In this document: positions 1 to 10,191 of the stretch, one piece after another
Numbering within the stretch: the stretch's first letter is position 1
Layout: each line of letters opens with the position of its first letter
From: Gloeophyllum trabeum ATCC 11539
Lineage: Eukaryota; Basidiomycota; Agaricomycetes; Gloeophyllales; Gloeophyllaceae
Assembly (NCBI RefSeq): GCF_000344685.1
Contig: NW_006920416.1
Location: forward strand, 1,075,166 to 1,139,165
DNA length: 64,000 nt
Direction: 5' to 3'
Position numbers and translations under genes: made by a program
Notes under the pieces: generated by a model
Seen by the model: only the letters and a program-made list of their open reading frames with translations
The model's database searches: none
Told to the model about the DNA's origin: nothing

Positions 1-421
1 CTAGATCAATGAACATAGCTTTCCCGTCGTTCATGAGTATATTGCGATCATCGAAGTCGCCGTGCATAAAGCCAAAACGGTGCAGTTGGTATAGTTTGTT
101 CACGACGTCCACCCTAGAATGACGCTCAGCATAGAGGACAAACGCAGCAAGATACAGGTGAGAACACACTTGAATTCCGGTTCATAATCATTGCATCCTT
201 GAAAATCGATAGGATTCCGAGCGTATTGGAGAACAACGAAGGAGACAAGCTCGGCACCTCTTCATCGTCAATCCGAGCTTGATATAGCCCGTAGCATCGC
301 TGCATCTAGGGATGGAATAGCCCTGAAATCCCCGGAAAGCTCGTTCATAGGCGTCGATTTCACGGACGAAAGCATCTGGCCTCGGCGACGGAGCATACAT
401 ATCCGTCTTCAGGATCACATC
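1..421 (-). pseudogene. Protein kinase-like gene, decayed, runs off the left edge
   Basis: Read on the minus strand, 1-110 encodes the kinase catalytic-loop pattern HGDFDDRNILMNDGKAMFID (HGD, then RN, then the metal-binding ID), preceded by a helix ending YQLHRFGFM. The segment from 421 down to about 305 encodes a typical N-lobe stretch ending in IPRC. Frames do not stay open between these parts. GCATC is duplicated at 294-298 and 302-306, an 8-nt insertion that shifts the frame just before the expected YGLYQARIDD. A second -1 shift is needed near 255-265 to read GAELVSFVVLQYA. I therefore read it as a relic of the kinase-like families common in agaricomycetes. The C-terminal part is outside the window, so an intact allele or a complex splice pattern cannot be excluded. 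Confidence 0.55.
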
Positions 422-466
422 GATGGTTTTGATCCATGAATATGGAGAGCGCTCCTATAGACCGTA

Positions 467-1069
467 CTATCATTTGGGTAGTTTTGCAAAATTTGCAAAA
501 CTACCGCAGCCCCTAGAGAGAGCTCTATACCAAATAAAAAAATTCAGAGACTTCTTAGGCGTGTAGATATAGACTAGTAGATACCCTCTGTGAAGTTGGT
601 TTAGGGAAATATCGAGTGGTCATGGAGAGGGAGGAAGAGGAGGGTGTTTGCAACTGCCTACAGACCGTGTGAAACCTAGATCTGGTACCCATTCCATGAT
701 TTTTTGCCGGGATTTTGTTTGGACTATACTGGTGTACCATACATTGAGCTACCTAAGCAGCCCGATTGTGGAGAGATAGAGAATGTAGCTATAGCAAACC
801 TGTTTTGCAAAACGCCGAGAGGCGGATCGTGACAAAAACGTGATGAATCTCGCGGGGATGTCACGCGTGACAAACTTTTGCAAAACCCCCTGCACACCCC
901 GGCATCTGTCCAGCATCCTCTACACCATGAATTAAAATACAAAAAAATCACAGTTGGGTACATAAAAGGGTGCTACACGATGCCACAAAAACGTTTTGGC
1001 GCAAGAGCTAGCGAATTGGCCGCAACACGTCGATTTACAGAGAGTTTTGCAAAACTACCCAAATGATAG
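467..1069. mobile_element. MITE with 25-bp terminal inverted repeats and TA target duplication
   Basis: The element is 603 bp. Its ends are inverted copies starting CTATCATTTGGGTAG and continuing through TTTTGCAAAA (467-491 and 1045-1069). It is flanked by TA on both sides (465-466 and 1070-1071). It contains no transposase ORF. The palindrome TTTTGCAAAA or close variants recurs inside near 803 and 874, and the left end can fold on itself at 476-505. TA duplication plus short inverted ends points to a non-autonomous Tc1/mariner-type element. It lies immediately upstream, in the minus-strand sense, of the kinase relic. Confidence 0.75.
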
Positions 1070-1071
1070 TA

Positions 1072-1713
1072 GTATATTTTCCTTCGTCGCCTCGTGAATG
1101 TGCCCCTTCAGTGGACCACCGCCATTCCCGCCGGCAGCCATGCGGTTGGAGCCTTCTGGTCGGACGGTCCAGAACCGGCTTGCCACGAGCTCGTGGAGGC
1201 GGCATTCGATAATCAGGCTGCTGAGATAATTGCTCATGAGCGCAGACAGAGTGGTATCACTGGTCCCGGTGAGCGGGTATGTGTAAGGCAGTTGATCAAG
1301 GCATAGTTCCGAGGCCTCCTGGGTGCGCACTGCGTGTCGTGAAGGTCGAAGTCAAGGCGGAAAGAGCCGTGGGCGCATTTGGGCGCCAACCGCGACCTCC
1401 ACAGTGGTCTCGTTTTGCCGGCGCACTGACTGAGAGTATACACGCGTATGTATTCGGGGAGAAAGCTATTGCAGTGCCTGACATATCCACCTGTAACTAT
1501 GTACTTACGGCTGAGCCACAAGACAGGAAGGAAGGGAAGAATGCATGCTTCTTGCAGGCTACCCAGCGGTTGAGATATACGAGAATGAGTGGTGCATAGA
1601 CGATTTCCAACCAGAGCAATGACGAGAGAACATGATGGACTCCGAATTCAACAGCCAGGGTGATCCACAGTACTGGGAAACTCAAGACAAGCCTCCCAGG
1701 AAAAGGGTGCAGT
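1072..1713. other. No confident gene
   Basis: Open frames on both strands overlap each other and none resembles a protein I recognise. Part of it may be the decayed upstream portion of the kinase-like locus split by the MITE, but I found no diagnostic motif. Confidence 0.5.
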
Positions 1714-2683
1714 TCATTGTTGTCCGGACGGTGTGTGCATGTGCGCCCTAAGATCCTGCACTGACAGGGATCCGCCCAGCATCTCGCGGAGCGGAATGCT
1801 GCTGGTCCAAATACTTCTATCTCCCATGCTGATATCATCCTGCCACTCTGCCGGGGTAAGGCGCTCACTTCGGAAGGCAAAATGGACACGTCCGGACGGG
1901 TCGTACTCCTCGGCGATGTCACGACACAGATCAGGCAAGGGACCGCCTTCGGGCGGCATAGGGAGTACCACGACCAGTATCTGCAGGGCCCGCAGCTTGA
2001 GCATGGCATCCAGCATTTCGTAGAGAATCAACTGCTCGCTCAGGTCCTGGCCGGGCACTGCCAAGTGCGTGATGTTGGTGAGATACCTCACCGGTATCCA
2101 CGGTGACATCTGACAGTTCTCGAGACGCAGATGCGAGAGGCCCCGCAGGAAGTGTCGACCGATGGGCAACTCGGACCATGTACTGAAAGTCGTGGCGGGG
2201 GACAAAATCGAAGGTGTGGAGAGAGCGACAGGGAAAGCGTGTGGTATCTACTCCGCTGGCAAGAGGCCGCTGGTCTCCACGTCGCTCAGACTCGCTGCCG
2301 CCACCTGCGGGAGGCATGCCCGTGGTTGTGAGAGCATCTAGGAGGGGCCACATGTAGGGACCCCACAGAGCGAGATTGGTTACCTGTGGCATAGCGAGGA
2401 AGAATGGGATGGCGACCTTCCATCCGCTGTACTCTGCGCCTCTCTGGATCCACAAATTATGCACCCTACCGATATTTGTAGGTAAGCCATTGTCGGGTGC
2501 TAGTGCCCGGCAGTGCAGAATGAGAGTCGTAAAGAGGGGCGTCACCGCCAGTTCTCTCGCCCACGAACATATCTGCGATATCAATAAATCGTTCTCTTTT
2601 GACGAGTACGCTGCGAGCTTCAAAATGGAACATACGAGTTCTGTTGGCAGATCAATACCTTGAGCGGTGAGATTCGTATTCAT
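1714..2683 (-). pseudogene. F-box-like protein gene with an internal frameshift
   Basis: Translation from ATG at 2683 gives an F-box-like start (IDLPTELVCSILKLAAYSS) followed by leucine-rich text such as VTNLALWGPYMWPLLDALTT. This is the usual plan of agaricomycete F-box/LRR-like proteins, putative SCF substrate receptors. The frame runs to HTFDFVPRHDF near 2200. The leucine-rich signal then continues one base over (TWSELPIGRHFLRGLSHLRL) to a stop at 1714. I searched for a GT-AG pair joining the two frames in phase and found none, so a single-base frameshift (mutation or assembly error) is more likely than an intron. The family call rests on the N-terminal pattern only. Confidence 0.5.
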
Positions 2684-3295
2684 TATGGTGATTCGGATGT
2701 CTTGATCATGAAGCTTTGAACCTGTGCGATCGTCTGTGAACAAGATCCTCGAGCTGCTATGTGATCTGGGATATGAGTCGGAGTTCGGAAGGATTTACTT
2801 GCGCATCTGCGAATTGTCCGCGATGTTGTTGTCCATGAGAGTCCATTGAGAGGCCCGGAAACTGGTGTGCGCATGCTACGTGCTGTTATATGAGGAGGTT
2901 GCGTACGATCTGTGTCAGAAGAGCCGTTGTATCGATAGTGGTATCGAATTGGTTAGAGCGACGTAAGTCTATGCACAAGTACTTACTCTGCCGGAGGCCA
3001 GATTACCATAAAGCTCCGCAAAGACATACTAGGGTCCTAGTAGTAGAACGCTGCCTGCGCGCTCAATGTTGATGCTAGGTACGCTTACTATCTGCTTCAT
3101 TCTGTCCCTGGCGAGGACTTCGGCAGACAAGCGTTATCGCATGTAAAGCCTCTGAGAATAGTGACATACAACCAACAGAAGGTGCACGACAAATTGGGAA
3201 TAGACATATAGGACCGGTCAGTACAAGTAGATGAACCAATAAATTGCCAAGGCGAGCGTCCTCCAGTCCATCGGCAGTACCAGCATAGTACGAGT
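2684..3295. other. Intergenic, no gene seen
   Basis: Upstream region of the F-box-like gene and 3' flank of the first Hsp70-like gene. No ORF of interest, RNA gene or repeat was recognised. Confidence 0.5.
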
Positions 3296-5762
3296 CTAGT
3301 CGTCTCCCAGATAAACAATGGATGCAGGACTCCTATACGCCTAGTTAGTAGAGTGATGGAGCAGATAGACCAGCCATAGTACTTCTTTTCCGTACCCTTC
3401 AAAACCCGACATACGTGAATAGTCGTTAAGTGGCACTTCCTAAGCGGTAGTAAATTTACGGTGAGTACTTACGTTCTCCATCCAGGATATCTGAGCTTTG
3501 AGCTCTGTGGATCCAAATTGCAATACGACATTGAAGCCCAGCTGGTAATATGTCCTGCGTCCATTGCCCCGCCTTGGCTGCAGTGCTTTAATAGCTTCGG
3601 AAACCTCTGAAGAGATGGTGCAGAGTTTATGGTATGATCCTAGGAGTAGCCCGTCGATAAGACCCGTTTTCGACACGTGCTACGACTCACCAGACTCGAC
3701 GTCCGTCCACTGGGGATTGACACTAGTACCACTGTAGGACATGACATCCGCCTCCACCGTAAACTCTTTTCCACCAAGGTTTTGCCATAATTGATGCATT
3801 TTAATTGTATACTCCTTCTCCGCATGAACTGTGGTTCCCTAGAAGTAACATCTGATGTCAGATACGGAGGACCGGCGATATCACCCGGTTTACATTCGAG
3901 ACAATGGTAAAAAACCTATTGGGTACCATTCTATCTCCAGCGGGGTCCGTGTAGACACTTTCGGATCGCAATACATGCTCCGGGTTGCTAGCATCGTATA
4001 AAGTGGCGCCATCAGTGCCGTAGGTAGTCGGCACCACGCGTGTGGATACGATCCGATCTACGTAGAAACCCACCGCGCCGTTAGCGACCGCTTTGTTCCT
4101 GGTGTAACCAGTCAGTACCATCGTCACGGCTCCTATCACAAACAATAGTGCCACTCTGTTCACTTACGTGTATCCGTCGGGGCGGGAGATTTCGGTGCCA
4201 GCGCCTGACAGTTCTCGGCGTAAACTGTTGAACAGATAGTCGCTGGCAGCAAAACCTCCAACGAAGAGTATTGTCTGTGCTGGACCTCTGGCATTATATA
4301 ACAAAACCGACGAAACCAGGCACGTACATCGACATGTTCCCCGGCCCGCCATTGCTCCTGAATGGCGTCCATTATAGCATTTAGCGAGGGGTCAAAGAAA
4401 CTCGACACTTCTTTCCTAATCAACATGTCGTTGTTGAGAAGCAATAGCGAAGGACATCTACTACAATGCACATACCCAGTCAGCTTGAGGATGCCCTTCG
4501 ATATTCCGAAGTCGGGCTCATTGTCGTTGCGCGAGCCAAACCGGATGGATGCGGGTTCAGTGGCTGCCTTGAACCTACGCTTGACCGTGTTCTCGAAACA
4601 CCTCACTATGTTCTCGATGTCTTGTGGATCGTCATAAATTGAGCCTTTGAGCTTCTCTATCCGCTGATAAGACGAGTCGTGCATGATGTGGATGTCGCTG
4701 ATCCTCACCGAAGAGATATGCAGACGCCCGTTGGTTAACGAAGACCGAGCCTTGCATGCGACCTGTGAGGGGTATTGATAAGATGAAAGACACACGATAT
4801 AGCGTATGATCACGTACACCCCGGTGCAGCCACCTCCGCTACTGTCAGCGGTCGTAGATCTTTGATGCAGTAGGAACTAAGGTCAACTGTTCCCCCTCCA
4901 GCGTCTACAATCATGATCTTGTTCCCAATCTGTGAGGCAGAATCCATTAGTCACAGCCAGGTATCCTCGCGATTGAAGCTCACCTTCAGTGTCTCAGAGG
5001 ACAACCCGTTCTCGAGACAGTAGTACAGGCTCGCTTCTCCTTCCGTGACAAACTGTACTCTTCGGCGAGCAGCGTCTACGTTGGGAACGAGACCCGCCTT
5101 TACAGCTGCCTGACGCATCTTCTGCTGCTGAAGACCGCCCCATCCGTTGGGGTGACCCATGACAAAGTCGATACTGCCCTGGAGGGATTGTAGGAGAGTC
5201 TCGCCGGCAGCGTGTGCGGTGCTGATATAGTTCTTCACGCACTGGAATAGATACGCGAGGAAATCGGCGAACACGTCCACGACGGTCTTGTTGGCGGGAA
5301 GCGGAGGTATATCGCCGTCTTTTACATGCGAAGCATTCATCTCCTTCGGCCGCAGATGAAGCTTGAACCTGCCCGCGATACAGTCAGATCAGTTGTAGGC
5401 AAGCGCAAGATGCCCACCATTCTACTCTGATCCACTCATTGTCCTCGGCTTCCCCACTTTCACGCAAATTCTCCGCCTCTTGACCAGCGGCTTGTAGAAC
5501 ACCATCGGCGTCGTAGTATAAGACGGAAGGGACTTTAGAGTCCCCTCCCGAGCTAGTTTGGCCGGGATATCTAAGGGCATGGTCAGTATTTCAAACCTCT
5601 CCTGATTGACAAATCGCACGTAGTCACGGTCAATATCTGAGGGACGATCCCGGGATCGAGAATACTGTACGAGACGCCACTGCACGTCGTGCCGACATCG
5701 AGCGCGACCACGAGTTTACGAGTGGAACCGCCATAGGGCTTGCGAAACTGAGCGTTGGCCAT
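3296..5762 (-). CDS. HSPA12-like Hsp70 family ATPase, copy A
   Basis: Thirteen exons: complement of 3296-3332, 3383-3396, 3473-3639, 3691-3838, 3894-4098, 4168-4274, 4328-4415, 4476-4656, 4709-4762, 4818-4929, 4984-5368, 5418-5570, 5620-5762. These give 597 aa with the frame kept at every junction. Hsp70/actin-fold ATPase motifs are all present: phosphate-1 ALDVGTTCSGVSY (D22, G24, TT25-26), phosphate-2 IVDAGGGTVDLSSY (D236-D243) and the adenosine motif LFVGGFAASDYLF near 375. A family-typical C-terminal block (STELKAQISWMEN) follows. There is no canonical Hsp70 substrate-binding domain or EEVD tail, as in HSPA12A/B relatives, so it is probably a cytosolic ATPase of unknown client. It is divergent from the coiled-coil gene at 6053 across 290 bp and is paralogous to 10192-12660 with an identical exon layout. 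Confidence 0.9.
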
Positions 5763-6052
5763 GGTAGGAATGAGGGGGTTATTGACCGTCCCCGTTCGTG
5801 AACCGTTTGTTTATAATCAAAGTTGCCGAAGCAAAGCGTTCTGCCTCATGTCGGGTGGGAGGACCCCTCGTGTTGGACTTCGACGCAGCATCCGCAGGCT
5901 CGAACTTAATCGACGCCAGAGACATGGCTCAGTAGACTGCAATGCCAAATACAGGGTGGACATGCTACTGCAACATGCTGATGCTCCTCGTTCTTGGGGC
6001 AAAGTCACACCCACTCGGCGTCAGGGTTTGTCGCACCCTGTCTTGAACGAAG
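5763..6052. promoter_or_regulatory. Bidirectional promoter of pair A
   Basis: This 290-bp spacer separates the two divergent start codons. It shares with the equivalent spacer of pair B the block CTTCGANGCAGCATCCGCAG (5878-5897 here, 12782-12801 there), well beyond what the rest of the spacer conserves. Either a shared cis-element or a recently duplicated promoter would explain it. Confidence 0.5.
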
Positions 6053-7500
6053 ATGCTAGGAATTCTTAGTCGCCTTCCTAAACTTGCAATTGGCGCTGTC
6101 GGTGCAGTGGTCTTCATCATGAGTTGGGTCTCAAATTTTTCATCCTGGATTCCCCGGGTTGGGAGGAGCAATAGTGTTGAAGGCGGCAGCACGAGAGTGC
6201 GGGAGGACTATGCAGAAGAAGCCCGGGAACGCGACCACCGCTCAGCGCGAGCGGATCACGAGATACGAAAGTTGAAGCGAGCGCTGAATAACAAGGACAA
6301 AGAGATCAAGGAAGAGCAGCAGAGACGGAGAGAGCTTGAGTCTGCTCGGCGAAGGCAATGGCAGGAGAAAGAGCAAGAAGTGGAACATCTGAAGAACGAC
6401 CTTGCCCACCAGCGACGCACCATAGACGAACTTCGCACGCAATATGCAATGCTCACGAAACAGAAGGACGAGCAAGGCCAGCTCCTCGAAGCACGCACGG
6501 CCGAGCTACAAGCCGCCCAGGTGTTCCTCGGGAAAACCGACGCATTGTCCGCCGCGGAGGTCAGGAATATGCTCAGAGACCTCAACACAGACATATTCCA
6601 GACAGCTGCCAAGCTGGCCGACGCCATCGACTTGAGCTACCGGCCCGATGACTCGGTGGCGGCAGCGCCGGCGGTGCAGGATGCACTGCAAAACTGGCTG
6701 GCGCCGGAGCTCCTGGAAGCTGTGAGTGACACGCAGGACTCGTCTGTCCTGCAAGCTGCGATTCAGGGCGTCATATGCGGCTGCTGCCATGAAATAATCG
6801 GCGGATGGCCGCTCGTTCTCGAGAAAAATCGAATGGTCCCGAGCTCTGGATACGAAGACCTTTATGAGAAGATCAGGAACCAAGGTGAATACTGTCACAG
6901 CCTTAGAACGCGAGCGTAGCTGAAACAGCTCCAACAGAGCCCCAGGCTGTCGCAGGTCGCTGGCGCTCCCTCTCCCGACGATACCAGCGAGAATGGGATA
7001 AAGGCGGAAACACCGAGCGTAGAGATTTTGTATCCTATGCGTCCCACGAAGTCTACCTCGTGAATGTAGCAACGGGGTGCGTTCTCGCCCCAGAACTCGG
7101 TCAAGCCATATCCGACAGCCTGGAAGGAATTATCAAGCTAGCTCTTGGCTTGCGGAACGTTCTGGGGGAAGATATTACTTCATGCGACTTCGCCACCGTG
7201 GTAGCTAGTCCGGGCCATCTGCTGGACCTGCAATGGATGGACGAGGAGGGAGGAGACCCCTTCGGGGAGCAGGCCTACGGAAGCGAATCCCGCACGCTTT
7301 GCACGACAGAACTGGGACTGCTCCGCACCGAGAAGATAGGTTTGGAAGGCGCAAGCGAACACTTCAGCCAAGAGGTGGTGGCCAAATGCAAGGTGGCTTT
7401 GCCGTCGCTCTTCCAGCCTTCAGAGGCGCCAACGGAGGCACAGCGACAACAGAGGAGACGTCGGAGCGACCGCAAGGGCTCGAAGATGGCAGCGGTCTGA
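6053..7500 (+). CDS. Uncharacterised coiled-coil/helical protein, Hsp70-paired, copy A
   Basis: Two exons (6053-6884, 6938-7500) give 464 aa. The N-terminus has a hydrophobic stretch (about 11-30, LAIGAVGAVVFIMSW) that could anchor or insert in membrane. Residues about 45-150 are highly charged heptad-like coiled coil (KLKRALNNKDKEIKEEQQRR). A helical domain begins at DALSAAEVRNMLRDLNTDIF and carries a CGCCHEI patch. A second conserved part reads VAGRWRSLSRRY, then CTTELGLLRTEK near the end, with a basic C-terminal tail. The family is the same as 12916-14400 and 24456-25917, with the intron in the same place and phase (phase 1, just before the VAGRWRSL block). I know no function for it. Head-to-head pairing with an Hsp70-like ATPase suggests co-expression. 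Confidence 0.85.
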
Positions 7501-8078
7501 GGAGACAAATTTAGCCAAGGGAGGTACGGAAGATTGAGTACCGTTTCGCTGCAGGAGGAGGTAGGACAGCTCGAGTATGCTTTCGCCAATTTCTTGTTTC
7601 TCGAAAAATACGGACTGGATCCGATTCGCGATACGACATTCTCGACGTATCATACTATGCAGTAGTCCAGCGTATATGTATGGCATATATCTCAGCCTTT
7701 ACCAAAGCCTGAGACGTGCTGTGCGCAAGTGCGAGCTGGTACTTCTGAGAACGCAGCCTTGACTTCGCACTCATCTATTTCTCGCGGTTCAGCAAACCGT
7801 CTTGCGGGTCGGCGTAACAGAACACAGTGCTGGCCGACTGGATGCATAGCTTAGACCGCCCGCCCAGAACACTGTCTAGCGCCGTCGGTGAGTCTGAGCG
7901 ATAGAACGAACGTGTAGCCTGTCTCTGCGTCGGACTCCAGATCGGTCTGGCCCGTGAGGCCAGTCGCAGATAGCCCTCCCATCCTGCTCCAGTCTTTGCT
8001 GCCTTTCTGTCGCCCCCAACTCCTGAACGCTGTGGCGAGACGTGAGCTCGACAGAGACCAGGCAGAAAGGCAAGGAAA
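7501..8078. other. Intergenic
   Basis: 3' flank of the coiled-coil gene and promoter side of the zinc-finger gene. No gene or repeat was recognised. Confidence 0.5.
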
Positions 8079-9755
8079 ATGACGCAGAGCCCGACCCTCC
8101 AGTCCTCGAGCTTTGCGTGCCGGTGGGACTGGTGCCGCGCCACGTTCGCGACCCACACGTCGCTTGTCGACCATGTCGTCGACTCTCACATCAAGACTGC
8201 CCGGCCGGTGAAGAGGAAGGAGGTGCCTCTCATAAGGAGAGCGGAGGAGGGCGACGGTACTGCTACAGGTATGTACGCTTCATGCGGGGATGCTTTCGCC
8301 GAGATATATGCGTCTGGGCATCTGCTCTGCCTGGCAGTGCTCATGCTATTGCCTGCAGATAGTCTCCTTGCGAGCAGTGGGCCCGCAAAGTCCCCTTCCG
8401 TCCGAAATGCGACAACCCCTGCCCGATCGTTCGAATCCCCGGCGGTGACCTTCCGCACGCCCTCCCCATCCCGCGCTTACCACTCGCCAGCGCTAACGCC
8501 TCCCCCCAGCACCCCCCCTCGATCCTCCCAAGCCCAGCGGTCTCCCAGACCGTCCTTCAACTACTATGGTGCTCAATCATCCCCGGCGGAGACTGCGTCG
8601 ACGCCTTCTGTCTCAGAGTCACCAGCCCTGGCGAACCTGGTCGCGAATGCTATCAACGATCTTTCTGAAGACAGTTTGTCGAGCCGAATACACGGGTCAC
8701 CAGTACCCAAGGCTGCAAAACGACCCAGGACAGACGATCCCGAAGTACATGCCCCCGGCTCGCCCAGGGTCGATCAGCCTCATGCAGGTCCCTCGCCAGA
8801 GGCGATGGATGTAGATACTTTGGACTCGTCCACTGTGGCAGCTGATCTGTGGAGCAGCGCGAGGGAAGCTCAGTCCACTGAAGGGTCGGCGTCGCAGTCC
8901 GCTGCTTATACCACGACGGGAGTTTTATCCATAGCTCCGTCGCAGAATGTCAGATCCGACGCACTCTCGATATCTGTGGTATCCAGTACAACTTCGTCGC
9001 AGGACGTCGAGAGCCAGCTGACCCAGGACCTGGAAATCCAACAGACGTCATTGCAGCCCGAAGCGCGACCCGCGGACGCGGTCCTGCAGACCCTTTCAGG
9101 TGTATCCCAGACTCTGCAGTCTTCGCAGTCCACCACTTTCTCGCCTACACCGCCGCGCCCCCAGGCATGGTACCAAACTCACCCTTACCTCTCATTTTCC
9201 CAGGCATCGCAACCACACGGGAACAGCACGCCGCCGAGCGCACAGAACGCGCATAAGACACCGTCAGGGCGGGTGCATGTCCACGCGCACTCGCACCCGC
9301 ACCACCCGTCCCCGTTCTTCCCCTTCCGCTCGCACACCGTGCGCATATCTCCTGGGCCGGCGCCGTCAACGGATGCGAACGGCAGGCAAAAGGGCTCGTC
9401 GCCCAGGCCCGGCTCTGCGTCGGGCGAGCGGCCTGTGATCCACGTCCACCACGTCCACCATAATCACCGCCACGACCATCCGCATCCGCAAGTACACCTA
9501 CAAGCGAGTGGGAGCGAGTCGGGGGCCTCGACTCCGTCGCAGTCTACTGCCGCGTCGTCTGCTTTGGAGAAGGAGAAGAACCGGTCGCCGGGCGCGGAGA
9601 CGCGGTTTGATCATGCTGCAGGCTCGGATTCAGACAGCCAGGCGTCGCTGGGTGGAGGCGACACTCAAGCGAGCCTGCCGCTGCATTTCCAGCTGCAGAC
9701 GCAAGCACAGTATCAGAGTCAACCAGAGAGCCAGAACTCGGCAAGAGATGTCTGA
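8079..9755 (+). CDS. C2H2 zinc-finger protein with a low-complexity, His-rich tail
   Basis: Two exons (8079-8268, 8359-9755) give 528 aa; the intron starts GTATGT and ends CCTGCAG. A single classical finger lies at the N-terminus: C14, C19, H32, H37 (C-x4-C-x12-H-x4-H) in FACRWDWCRATFATHTSLVD, followed by basic residues. The remainder is Ser/Pro/Gln-rich and predicted disordered, with a nuclear-signal-like AAKRPRTD. Two histidine clusters occur near the C-terminus (HVHAHSHPHHP and HHVHHNHRHDHPHP). This suits a DNA-binding regulator, but one finger alone does not define a target. It lies between the two duplicated Hsp70/coiled-coil pairs. Confidence 0.8.
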   Translation: MTQSPTLQSSSFACRWDWCRATFATHTSLVDHVVDSHIKTARPVKRKEVPLIRRAEEGDGTATGMYASCGDAFAEIYASGHLLCLAVLMLLPADSLLASSGPAKSPSVRNATTPARSFESPAVTFRTPSPSRAYHSPALTPPPSTPPRSSQAQRSPRPSFNYYGAQSSPAETASTPSVSESPALANLVANAINDLSEDSLSSRIHGSPVPKAAKRPRTDDPEVHAPGSPRVDQPHAGPSPEAMDVDTLDSSTVAADLWSSAREAQSTEGSASQSAAYTTTGVLSIAPSQNVRSDALSISVVSSTTSSQDVESQLTQDLEIQQTSLQPEARPADAVLQTLSGVSQTLQSSQSTTFSPTPPRPQAWYQTHPYLSFSQASQPHGNSTPPSAQNAHKTPSGRVHVHAHSHPHHPSPFFPFRSHTVRISPGPAPSTDANGRQKGSSPRPGSASGERPVIHVHHVHHNHRHDHPHPQVHLQASGSESGASTPSQSTAASSALEKEKNRSPGAETRFDHAAGSDSDSQASLGGGDTQASLPLHFQLQTQAQYQSQPESQNSARDV

Positions 9756-10191
9756 AAATCTGGCCACATTATGAATATGGGCTGCTTGGAAATACTGCAC
9801 TATCTCCTTCAGAATCAAGCACATTAGAAAATACTGGGTGGGGATGCGTTTTGCTCTGTATGTAGGATTATAATCTGGTTTGCGGCGTCGTACTGTTCCC
9901 TTGGGGTCGGACTTTGCTGTTTATCAACCGCAACTGCAACGATAAACTGGGACTAGTTTACGCCAAGTCGAGCTCAGACCACCATGTCAGATAAACCACT
10001 TAGTGGGTGCCTATTAGAAATACAATGTACTACACCACTGCATGGGTTGTTTACGACTACATTAAGACTGCCCAATGGTGAGTACGTCCATATGAGAGAC
10101 TAGAAGAGCACCGGCCGGACACAAAGGTGTAGGCGATGTTGCGGAGGCACGCATCGGGAATACGGTCGTGGGGGTAAAGGTTGATATGAAC
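9756..10191. other. Intergenic between convergent genes
   Basis: 3' flanks of the zinc-finger gene and Hsp70 copy B. No feature was recognised. Confidence 0.5.

Noticed and set aside
9290..9500. His-rich codon runs as a possible CRISPR-like or simple repeat
   Set aside because: They are in-frame CAC/CAT codon clusters of the zinc-finger protein, irregularly spaced, with no repeat-spacer structure.
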